A DNA stretch of 64,000 bases, taken from Styela clava. Taxonomy: Eukaryota > Chordata > Ascidiacea > Stolidobranchia > Styelidae. Below, piece after piece: positions 33,478-45,200 of the stretch (position 1 is the first letter of the stretch; each line of letters opens with the position of its first letter). The stretch lies in the NCBI RefSeq assembly GCF_964204865.1, contig NC_135257.1, positions 7,276,151 to 7,340,150 on the forward strand, read 5' to 3'. A program made the translations under genes and the position numbers. The notes below the pieces were generated by a model. That model searched no databases. It was given only the letters and a program-made list of their open reading frames with translations, and had not been told where the DNA came from.

Positions 33478-36400
33478 ATGAAAAGAAACATTTTATTGCG
33501 ATTTTCGGTGGTTATCCTGCTTACTTTTGGTTTGATCAGCCATCCTGTATCATCACTCCAGTCACGTTCAGCAAAAAGTCGAAACAAGGGTCAGAAATTC
33601 AGATCTCAGGAACCGGAGGAAATAGTTCCAAACATTGGAAGGTCTGGAATCAAACCTGTTAGAGATGTGATTTTACCATCAACTTTAACTACTACAAGAA
33701 CCCCACCGTTCAGATGGGTTGCCCCTGTAACTCCTGCTGTACCTGTTCAGTCTGAGGTAATAAGACCCATAACTGAAACCCTCATTAACCAACATATTGA
33801 AAGCAGGATTTCGATTCCAAATATACCGTCCGAAAAGGATATTCATAAGAAATCGAGGCCCACTAGCTCAACCATAAAAACAACATCAACAACAATTGAT
33901 CATGCATCAAACAATCACGAATCTGTTCCCATCAGTTTTTATTTCTGCAAAAATATTTCTGCCACCGATCCGATCCAACGACTTTGTGGGTACCCTGTAT
34001 TTTATGATGAACTGCGATGTGCCGAGCAGTTCTGTTCGGACGATCCATTATACGAATGTGAAGATGCACAAAGCAGTATGCCTTTCTTCGGATCCGTAAT
34101 AATGTTTCTTGGATTTTTCATCATAATCAGTAACTGTTTGTTACCGTATCTCGTCTACCGTGAACCTAATTTAAGAGTAACTCATAATTGGATAAAAGGT
34201 AAATACATTCTCAGTATGTCATCTTGAAAGTCTAACTTCAGTTAAGAGATATTTTTAATGTCAGCCACAATCCCAATTTAACTTGAGAATATATGTCCTA
34301 TATCGTTTTAGGTTATATATACAAAAATCAGGCTAATTCAAATTCCGAGTCTATTCTGGCTTCAAATATTTTGTCAGACTCAGGCCTTCAGAAGAGGACT
34401 ATGTATTAAAAACCTTTTTGATGCTTTATACCTATAAACACAATATATATATATTCATTTAAAGTTTCACTTGCATTTGCCGATATGCTGAACGGAATAG
34501 TGTTGGTTTGTTCAGTTCTGCCGAACATATTGTGGTTTCGTAATCTGCCAGAGAGAGAAGTTGCCTCAGAAATTGCAAAGGAAACGAACTCGGTCACTGC
34601 AGTTTTTCTTGGATCTTTATTGATTGTATCAAATCAGGTATTCTGTACACATTTATTTTCAATATTGCGAGCATAAAATAACTAGTGACTGTTCATCGTG
34701 TGTGGCTTCTATCCATTGGTGGGATTCAAAATTTCAAGAACGTTGAATTGAACTCACTAGGTTCTCTTATTAAAAAAAACACGCTTTATTTATCTACGTC
34801 ATGAATAAATGGTGACCGTACATTTGAACCTATGTGTATATCCGTGGGTTCAATCTATATGCGGGTGCTAAAACCCATGGGTTAGGGCAAGGTCTTTGGA
34901 CCAGGTGCCAAATTTTTTTCCTTATACCGACTGGCGGGCCATGTAAGTGGGACTTACATTTTATGAACAATATTTAAAGTTTTACGAAAGCGATAGTGAA
35001 AACAATAAGCCTCGTGCAAAATTAAATTTAATCGCAATCTCAACAAATTCCTTGAGCTATTTTTTATGATTAAAATTTGGCTTCAGTTTGGTTGTGGCAG
35101 CATCAGGCGGTCCAGATTGAATTACCCAACAGGCTGTATTTGGCCCACGGGCCGTAGTTTGCCCATGTCAGAGCTAGAGCTACCAAAATTTCTGGCATAT
35201 TTGGCTCCATCCACACCTGTTATAGTAAGCTTGGCGCCAGCTCTACCAAACTGTCACGGCCCGTTGCACCAAACTCCGACTGCCCAGCCCTTGTATGTCG
35301 TAAGATATTTTGACGTGACACGCTTTACATAAATCAAATACATAACTTTTGAAATAGCAAATATAACGCTAATCGTCAGCTACGGTGCACATTATTCATT
35401 AGCTGCGATCGTCTAAAGTCAAAACAACAACAAAAAACAGGAACGAGTTCGCTGATGCCAAAACATTCTAAGAACGGGTTCGTGCGAACCCATGTAAGCC
35501 CGCTGAATTCCACCACTGCTTCTATCCAAGTATGGGCCAATAATACAGTAATAGTGTATTTCATAAATAATTTTTTTAGTGTAATACAAATGAGATTCAA
35601 TTCTTAATATTTACCGAACAAAATTAAATGATAGGTAGCCAGATCAAAATAAGACAGTTCGAGTAAAAAAAGTTTTTTGTCCAAATTTTCAGCTGTTGTT
35701 TGTTTCCATCGGTGCACGTCATTATTAAACGAATTAATTAAAATAACCAACACTCACCACACGATGCAACTGTTTCACCATTATAACAAAATCCCCAGAC
35801 AATTACGTTTTAGTTGTGTCACGTTTCGCTTATTTTCTTGTTCACAATGCCATAAATAGTGTTACAGTGCATAAGTCCAGCACTGCATTCTCATTTGAAA
35901 TCTGCAGTGACGGTGAAATTCCAAGTTGTTTGAATCGGGGTAAAATCGCAACATATAGTTCTTACGAAAGTTATGGAGGCTCGATACGACTTTTATAGAT
36001 TTGAAATATTTAGTTATTCAGTATTGTTTTTTATATTTAGGGATCTCTTCTCCACCTCACGTTCCTAACTACGGAAAGACTTGTTGCAATAAATTGGCCA
36101 ATGAATCACAAAGCATTGGAACAAACAATTATATATCACGGAATAGCTGTCGTGTGGATTCTTTCAATATTTTGTTCATTCACACCAGGTAATTCTTTGA
36201 AAATGCATGGTGGCAATCAATGAAATCACAGCTATTCTACTTGAGTGTTGTCATATTAAGTCGCCCAAGTCCTAACCATGTTTTATGTTATGTTTCAGCA
36301 ATATTTCCTGATCATTTTGAATATTCCTTGGGACCGGTTGCGTTTGTAAACATGTTGACTACAAAAAATTTACCCGATGGATCTATGGGATATCATGGCG

Positions 36401-39400
36401 CGTTATATGGTGTCGTGACAATTTTATTGCCTTACTCAATTATGGTAAATACATTTGGTAATGTTCTAAAAGTAGGAAATTTTAGTGGCGATCAGCTTCC
36501 TAGACATAGTTATCCTGTTCCCGTGACCCATTTTGGGCTTGAAATAGCCTTATAGTAGGTCGGGGGAAGTCGGACCCACTAATAAGTTATTTTGAATAAC
36601 TCTTCAAATAATGTCGCAGCTACATTCGTTCTACGATTGATTCATGCACCCACCCTCCAGCTATCTTGCCACATTTGCACATTGTTGCCATAGCAACGAA
36701 TCGGAATTTACGCCCGATTTTCAGCTAAAAAAATATCGGGGTAAGTTAGACACTTTGTGGGAAAGACGGACACACACCAAAATTAACTTGATGGTGTCTA
36801 AGATTTCGGTCATAAGACTTCGGTCAACGCCTAGATGGCCCAGGATTATGTCTCTTAAATTTTTTTTAAACAGATCACTTTTCTTGCATATTAAAAAGTA
36901 TGTCCGTCGTACCCCATAAAGGACATAACAGGGCAATTTTCAAAAAAGTTTGAACAGTTTTAGGAAAACTAGAAATTTAAAATTTAGGTTGCGCTTTTTC
37001 AACTGCAATTTTTATATATTCTTTACACGGACTACCTCCAGAAGTATTTATTTTGTAATTTCTTGGCATAACCTTGGGCGTATTTTATACGCATATGAAA
37101 AAAAAAATTGGACGGGGTAAGATGAAATTTTACGCCGGGCTTAACTTCTAAGAGACCCAATATAGATATGGCGATGAGTGTGCTTTTGATCTTTGTTGTG
37201 AAAGAGTACTTAGTACCAACAAATAATTATTTATAAGTTTCGATGACGACGGCCCATTGACATTCCCAACAGACTATATTGAAAAAAATCCTCCCCCCTC
37301 CCCCACTCAAAATCCACCCTACCTCTTAAGTGACCCTGCCAACCCAAAAATGAGTACTGGCAGTTTGCTTAAGAATTTATTCGATCTAATGCAACTACTT
37401 TCAACAAATAAACAAAATAGAACCGAGTTCGCAGACTTTTCCGGCTAAAATTATTCTTCGCCACCATGGGACTCTATAATTTGACGTTTTTCTGTCCCAA
37501 CAGAAACACCCTTTCCCCAAAAGCACCGCCTTGTAAGTTGTCGAGCCTGAAATGTAAAATCTTGGTTCTGTCGTTGTTCGCATGATGTCGCTCTTTCACG
37601 CGATGCGTTTTAAGCGACGAAAAAGCGCGAGGTGTCGCTAGTAGGAAGATTTTATTTTGACTGACCATCATACCCCGGGTGTCCGAACTACCCCGACCTA
37701 CTATATACCACATTTTATCTATATCCAGCTTTAATAAATGTCCAATTTTGAAAGTTAATTGACTGTAATTCTGTCACGAATTCTTTATTTTTTTTTCCTT
37801 CTGGTATCGCGAGGCGAAAATCAAAATTACAACACGCTTTGTGCAGCAAGCCTACAATACGTAGAGGGTAGCTGGTCGTTGCTACATCCGTCTGCGCTCT
37901 TCCTCCGAGTTGTAAAACATTTCGACTCCACGACTCCGAGAAAAAAAAATAATAACAAAAACTGCTTTCAATAGATCTTTAAAAACGCTACGTAAACTTA
38001 ATACATTTCGAGTTTTTGTATCGAATACTTTGACTCCTTTTATCATCATCGATAATCTGCGAACTCCGAGAAATTCATAATTTCGACTGCGATTCCGCGA
38101 AGTTTTAAAATACGACTCCGACTTCAACGCACAGTCTTGTCTGGAATTATCACCCATGGCTAACTTTTGAATTCATAATTTTGACTGCGACTCCACAAAG
38201 TTTAAAAATACGACTCCGACTCAACAGCTCTGCCTGGAATAAATACCTGTGGCTATCTTTCCCTACCTGACGTGGGTCGGGTAACCATGCTTTTCGACAA
38301 ACGAGACGTAATCTGACGAAAACATGAGCGTAAATTTATGCTCTGATATGCCTTCCCCATGTCCACTTCCGGTCCATTACACACAATGGCAGACTCTTTC
38401 GCATTCTGGTGAATAATGATTATTATCTTTTAATTGATCATTGTAGCTATTGACATCAATTACAACAGGATTTATTGTTTGGAAGAAGTTGCGGAATTCA
38501 CCTAGAACATGTCGAGTTCCGAAAGAGCAAGATCATGCTACAAGAGGATCTTTAGAGAGTATCGTTGATTACCTACGACAGGTGCCAGAATTACATCCCG
38601 AAATAAAAGTGTTCAAAACTCTTATCATTATGATAGTGGCTTTCAGTGTCACATTGTGTAAGTTTATTTTTTCATCATTAATATTAGTTTTTATAAAACA
38701 TATATTCAATACGGGCGGCCATAATTCGAATATAATAAATGGAATAAAGATTATATATCAATATTCAAATGCTATAGATTAATTGGGGCTCCCGAAGTAT
38801 GCGAACCAAGATGGCGGACATCGGAATAAAATATGTGTACTAGGTTAGGGTTAGGCCATAATTTTAGGTATAAATACTACGGGAGGCTCTTGGCTAGTCT
38901 TAGAACTGATAATAGGACTAAAATAAGGAAAATTGGAAAAAAAATTATCGCCTAACCCTAACCTGTTACGTTCCGATGTCCGCCTTCTTGGTTCGCATAC
39001 TTCGGGAGCACCGATTAATTTACTATTGTACATGATGCAAAGTTACATTTAAATGATTTTCAGTCAAAAATATTCTAATATATAATGTTTGCTCCAACGA
39101 AACGGTGATTTATATATATGTATATTTTGGTGTTCAGAGTACATTCCCCGCTGCAATAATAGTTTAAGTAACTTTACAATCTTTAACCTTTCTTTACAAA
39201 ACAAATCTGCTTTTTGATTCTATACATTATTTTACAGTACCTGTATCCGTCATTTTGATTCTCTACAACTTGAAGAAATACTACAACTGCGATAACTATT
39301 CGCTTCCGTACACCTTAGCGTTTTATATAGGCATTTCGAACAGGTTCGTTTTTCAATATATATGATATAGGCTACGCATTTTTTTCCCTTCATTTCAATG

Positions 39401-40485
39401 CATTTGTTGAACCTTAGAGTGGTCCTGCATTGTGAATTGTCACATTTGAATATAGACCATTCTGTCTTCCGTCATTGCTTACACCGTTCTTAATCGCGAC
39501 TTCGAATTGACAAATATTTCGATTTCAACTTCGGCTCGCGGTTCAGAAAATCTCGACTTGTGTTATGTTCTGGTACTTTGTGTACTTATATTATAACTGG
39601 CTACTTCTAATAGCACTAACGGACTGATTTATACGATTCGGTATGTTGTATAGCTGAAACTTGTATTCGTCATTCAAAACGTTACACACAGATTACATTG
39701 GATACAGAGGCACGCTCGACGATAGCTGATCATGGAAACTTCTAGCTTACTCTAGTGTGACCTTTTGACCTTGAGAGATAGTTGCCAGACATTACAACTT
39801 ACACTCCAGCTCCCCACTCTCTGATGATTAATTTTTGAATTCGAGAAGCGTATCTTATAGCTTTATTTAGATTCTTTTAAAAATCTTGGGTTAATTAAGT
39901 ACATATGCAGTTTCTGTGAAAATTTTTAATCTGACTCGCTCTTTTCAAAAATCTGAACTTGATACTCCGACGAGTTCAGCACTTCGACTCCGACGCCAAC
40001 ATCAAACTCCGGATTGGTATAATAAAACACGATTGAAAAACATTTTTAGCTGTAGAGTCCGACTCAACAGCTCTGATTATATTCATGACAGTACTTTCGG
40101 CTTCTTCGTATCGTGCTCGCTGGCGACAGCAATCTCCAGCCTACATCTTGTGTGTGTCGGTTTGTCAGCGACTCTCAATTTTGTGTCGTTGAGTGGGTAA
40201 TTCAGCTATTTTTGGCGATATGTTCACCCCTATTTAATTTGTATTGAAAAATTTCCGATTCAATGCAGCATTGACTCAAAAGAGTACCGTCTATAATATT
40301 TTTCAATTAAATAAAATTATTCTGTTATTTTCAGTTTTTTGAATGTGATTATATACACCGTTCGTGACAAGAGTTTCAGAAAAGCTTGCAGGAATGAGTT
40401 TCCAAGAATTTTCAGAAAAAAGAAAAACAATGTAAACATGCGCAGAAAAATTGAAATCAATTCTACAAGCTCAAATGTATTATGA
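33478..40485 (+). CDS. class A (rhodopsin-like) GPCR, copy A
   Basis: Seven exons give 551 aa: 33478-34198, 34465-34637, 36041-36188, 36299-36444, 38447-38657, 39238-39343, 40335-40485, with the same phases as copy B; exons 2 and 3 have equal lengths (173, 148 nt). An in-frame TGA six bases upstream of ATG 33478 fixes the start. A signal peptide (LLRFSVVILLTFGLISHPVS) precedes a long Ser/Thr/Pro/Lys-rich ectodomain with five Cys just before TM1. Motifs: ISNCLLP (TM1), LAFADMLNG (TM2), TTERLVAINWP (TM3 end), TLLPVS (TM6), SNSFLNVIIYTVRDKSFRKA (TM7-H8), then a basic tail. Cys3.25 and an ECL2 Cys are missing. The ligand is unknown; the Cys-rich stalk suggests protein binding, which is inference. 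Confidence 0.9.
34714..35518. mobile_element. hAT-like element in GPCR A intron 2, with a nested fragment
   Basis: Ends CATTGGTGGGATTC and inverse GAATTCCACCACTG, flanked by the perfect 8-bp duplication cttctatc at 34706-34713 and 35519-35526. Inside, about 34890-35167, is another hAT-type fragment ending cacgggccgtagtttgccca. No transposase frame. Confidence 0.8.
36551..37705. mobile_element. 1.15-kb inverted-repeat element in GPCR A intron 4
   Basis: The ends are perfect inverses: TATAGTAGGTCGGGG on the left, CCCCGACCTACTATA on the right, with more similarity inward (GTCGGACCC versus GGGTGTCCGA). Internal copies of gacggggtaag / gggtaagttagac-like words occur. The flanking TATA on both sides would suit a TA or TATA duplication; the superfamily is not assigned. 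Internal ORFs (36644, 36721, 37474) are not transposase-like. Confidence 0.65.
37860..38260. repeat. diverged tandem GACTCCGACT-rich repeat
   Basis: Two neighbouring units share cgactgcgattccgcgaag / gactgcgactccacaaag and aaatacgactccgact. Related words recur in intron 6 at about 39940-40075 (tccgactcaacagctctg), so the family is dispersed in this gene. Confidence 0.5.
38785..39012. mobile_element. hAT-like MITE, copy 3, in GPCR A intron 5
   Basis: Inverted ends GGGGCTCCCGAAGTATGCGA and so on, nearly identical to the copy at 19004, with a perfect 8-bp duplication gattaatt at 38777-38784 and 39013-39020. Internal ggttagggttaggc and cctaaccctaacc runs are present. The intact ends and duplication suggest a young insertion. 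Confidence 0.88.
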
Positions 40486-40959
40486 AGCATTTCCTCGGAA
40501 GCACCATGAATACATTCATCACTGATGATATAAATGCATGGAAAAGACAGCAAATGATGTGACTATAGTATCGTTAATGCCGATCCCGGAATCTGTTATA
40601 ATATCTGCAAGTAGGCCTACAACAACTGCATCAAACTACAATCGCCATGGATGTATTTTACGTAACTTTGATGATGAGTATGTCTCCAACTATTGCTTTT
40701 ACATAAAACATAATTATCCAAACATAACAATTCCATTAATAATGCCACAAAATGACATCGAGTACAACAACTTGTATCTTCAATCCAGTTTTTCATAAAT
40801 ATACAGTAGTTAAATAACATGACAGCGAATGAAAACATTACTCCATTGAGTTTTAAAACGATCTTAGTAAACGGTATTCTGCCAACCATTCATTCAACTT
40901 TGTGGATATCCAATTTATGTAAAAGTGTTTACTCAGTTATTTCTTTGTTAGAATTGACA

Positions 40960-40965
40960 AATAAA
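40960..40965 (+). promoter_or_regulatory. polyadenylation signal for GPCR A
   Basis: AATAAA 475 bases past the stop at 40483-40485. A second one is at 41134-41139. Confidence 0.4.
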
Positions 40966-41178
40966 GTTTCTGATTCTGATGAGTTTTTTATTTGGTTATT
41001 TAAATTTTCGTGAAGAAGTACAATTACAAATTTTAATTTGTTGATGGTTTATGAACTATTTGTTTTATTATAATGTGAACCCACAATGTACTATTATTTG
41101 AAAGTTTTTCTTCTTTCCTTCATTATGAGACTAAATAAAAAATAGACACAACAAAATATTCTGTAAATTTCTGAATAA

Positions 41179-41184
41179 TTTATT
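41179..41184 (-). promoter_or_regulatory. candidate polyadenylation signal for TRAF4
   Basis: AATAAA on the minus strand, about 1.1 kb past the TRAF4 stop; I saw no canonical hexamer nearer. It lies 40 bp from the second plus-strand signal (41134), so the convergent 3' ends nearly touch. Confidence 0.35.
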
Positions 41185-42273
41185 GCTGACAGTATTATTA
41201 TTTTACAAATTCGTTTGACGATCAAAAAAAAAATTACAAATAGGAATCATAGTTATTACATTTCTATTCTGCAAGAATGCTTCCTGTACTTGGTCAATCA
41301 TGCCTTGAATATCCATAATGTTATGAAAGGTTAAGCACAAAATTAGTTCAAAAATAAACTGAAATATAAAGTGAGCAATATGAAGAAAAAAAGTCTGAGT
41401 ATGGAAAAGATGAATAATAGTGAATAGCAATGGAAAGATAGGGTAAATAATAATAAGAAAGAAAAGTTATACCAGTACATTTGAATAAACCATTCAAAAC
41501 TGTTTCTAAATTAGGTACAATATTTATCATAAAATAATAATTTTCTAAAATGAAATGAAAACCACACTTATGTCCATAAATGAAAATGTAAAGATATTTT
41601 GAAATTTAAAACAACATCATTTTACATTCCATGGATATATATTCCTTATCAACTCGTATTTCTTGAAACCGAAAATTCATATATTCTGGGTATGCATTTG
41701 ATTAAATATCGATAAACCATTATGTTTGTTTGACAAAGTGGAAACTTCAATATTTAATCTAAAAAACAATTTTAAACTTTTTATATCGTCTCGAAGTAAT
41801 CAATATTCACATTTCTTACTACATACGTGATAATGTTGAAATTATATTTGACAACATACAAGAAGTTCATACATGTATCAACTTCAATCCTATATCAATG
41901 CCCATGACGCCCTAATAAAAAAGCAGTTTTATCGTCACAAGTTGCAACGTTGATAACCTTAACAAGATGTAGTATTGCTCTATCTTCGTGTGTAGCAAAT
42001 TGTCTTTCTGATCCCATGGGAGCAATATTCAACATTTTTTTTATCATATATTATTTTCTATTTAGTACATTCGTCAGATTCTGAATATAAGTTTTAACTG
42101 GCAAAATGGAATAACAGAAAACATTGTGTGATAGGAGCACAGTCTTGTACATATTTCACAGTTAGTGCCTTGTATACCTCTTCGATACAACATCCAGATC
42201 GCCTGCGACCTCCTTTCTCTTTATACCATCCGTTGTACTACTACATAAAACATGCTGGTATATTACAATTACA

Positions 42274-45200
42274 TCATTGTATGACGACCCTCGATGTGTC
42301 AATGGTAGCTTTTATGAAAAGCGTATTATTCTTGATGTAATTGTTGTCTTTCAGGTCTTTGTGTGTAACAAACTTTGGATAACCAAATCCGAGATTAGAA
42401 CCGTCGACATCGGAATCTTTTCGACGAATTTCTGGATCTTGGAAGTTTTTCCAGTTTGGATCAGGAGTGAATGTTACATTTATATGACTGCGTTTAGAGG
42501 AAAGTGGATCTCCCTGCAAGTATAAAATACAAAGTACATGAGATTGGCGTTTAAAATGGAAAAGTACAATCAATATGGTTTAGCTTGGTATATGCAAGAA
42601 AAGTAGACGAGTATTTGAATAACTGGTTAATTCAATTTATTACAGTATAATATGAATGGATCCACATTAAATTCAAAACTTATGCCAAATTTTACAGCAC
42701 GTTGATTAGATTTTGTAAAAATCACTAGAAAATGTTATAGGAAACATACAAAAAAAGAAAACCCATAAGAAGACAATATTTTGGCTACGTCATGTCAGAA
42801 AGTAATATTCATTGAAGAATCAGCACACGTCAAGCCAATTGTTAAGCACGTTCCATGTAAATCTCCTCACTATTAATAAAGCTACTTAGCTAAATTTACA
42901 AATTTACCTGATCAAGTATTGTGAATGTAATATCATGAGAAAACGGCCATTCCAAGAGAGAATCGTATTCTCCATTCAGAACTCGAACATACAAAGACAA
43001 GTGCGATCCGTGACCGCCACCATTGCCATTGAGAAAGGCTGATAACTGAAGTTTATAGCCGTGTCTGTGGGTGTAAAACGGCGGGCTGATCAGCTCAGCT
43101 TCTGCTTGGTCTTTTTGAGCTTGCTGGAGAGATTTTGTATATTCTGGTATTCTCCACAATAATACACCGTTGTGGCTAACAGTTAAATCGCTGACCTGAA
43201 AGACAAAAATACAGGTTTAATTATAATATATTGGAACAAAACTCACAAAATTTCTTCATCAATAATTGGTAAATGCGGGCGGGCATATATCAGTAGGGAT
43301 ATGCAAGTATGTATGCACAAATAAATAATCAGTTGGAAGAAAATTCCAAACCTGTGTGTACACTCTTATATACTGTATATGCGAAACATTATGTTTCTCA
43401 ACCATTCGGAAAAATGTAAAATAGTGAATGGTGTTGTATTTTACTCAGTGAAATTGCAATTATATATATTTTGCGAAATAGTAGAACCACTTGGATAATT
43501 CTGAATCGATATTATTTACAATGCAAAATCATTTAACATTAAGCAATATGTATGTGTACAATAGACATCAGTATAAATCAACACCCATGTTGAGTTTTTA
43601 ACATCAGAAATTTGCATTTAACGCCCCCCTGTGCATCTGGATTCTTTTGCCGGCAATAGAAACATATTTGCATATACAAACCTGTTTTTGTAAGGTTTCG
43701 ATTTGTCTCTTCTGTGTTCTTACAAGTTCAAACATAGTTCTCATGTGCACGTTCTGATTTTCTGTTAAATGTCTATCGAGATGATAGCGAGGACACTAAA
43801 AAATATATAAAAATAAAAAAGATAAATTTAAATAATAAAGATAAAATTTATAAAGATAAACAAATGAAGAATAGGATAAATCTCTCATTTTTGGACACGA
43901 AAGAGACCTATGGATCGTTTTCTTATTACGTCGTCGTTGTTGTCGTGATTGTTGATAATTTTCTTATTGTTGCTGTGAAAAAATCGCTTTTTCCATCAAT
44001 TACTGGGTGAACATCCATTTATTTATTACTGCTTTGAAAGATGGTGTTGTCGCTAGTTTTCTAAATATGGAAATGGAAGCAAATAACAACTCAGCAAATC
44101 ACATAAAAGCTTATACCCAGAAATTGTAAGTTACGCAAAGAATGGCAGTGGGTGTTCAGTTTTGTACATTATGATAAAATTTATATAAAAGAGGGTTGCA
44201 TAATAGTTTAACCTTTCCTTAGCCAAATTGTCACCTATTGCATAAGATGACAAAATATAATTACACCGATGACAAACCGAACCGAAGATAAGATCGTGGG
44301 AATATTTTTCATAATATGAAATAAAATAAAGAATTTTACACCGCACAATCCGCACTGTATGTAGTACAAATTTATGATATAGGATTTTATTAAAAGTTTA
44401 TATTATTCTAAAGACCTAAACTAATTAACGATTGCATCATTGGGATCAGATTCTTATCAGCATGTCGCCTCGCCTACCACAAACAAAAATGTTATGAGAA
44501 ACTTATATTTTACCAGTGGACTGATTACCACTAAAACTAAGAAATAGGTGATTGACACGACAGTCCTCCAGGGCTGGTCGGCGAGTAGTAATTTGTTCAT
44601 TTATACGCACCGCACATGTTTGGTCAATACATGGCTCACGCTGATAGATAACTGTTTGTGATTTCTATTCACCAATTTTTCAATGTATCAAATATAAAAC
44701 AGAAAATATTAGTACATGCCGATGAATTACGCTGGTCAGCGCTAGGATCAACCTATATGTACGTATATCACTGGTGTTTTTTATCGTTATCTATACAACG
44801 TCTATGCCATTTGTAGTATGCAATTACTAGTAGTTTTGTTAAATTTTACCAATATTTTTGACTTCTTTTAAACTCTTAACTCCTTTAAAAATGTATTATC
44901 TATTATCAGCAACATGGGCAAATTTAGCAATATTTTCCGCTTGATACTGTTGACTGACCCTTTAATTAGGTTTTAAGATACACAAAAGAGCGTTGAAATT
45001 ATCTTTCGATAATGCATATTTCTGTTGGATATTCGCAGCTGGCTAATGGGTTACTTCATTCGCATGTTAAGTACATTTTTTCGTGGTAACGATTTTGAAA
45101 ACGCAGATAGTGAAAAATATTTTGAAGACTGGCTATGAATGACAAACCTCATCCAAACAAGTCTGTATAGGAAGACAATTGGGCTCGATACCAGAATGGT

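Noticed and set aside
42277..42525. Plus-strand ORF
   Set aside because: Antisense shadow of the last TRAF4 exon.
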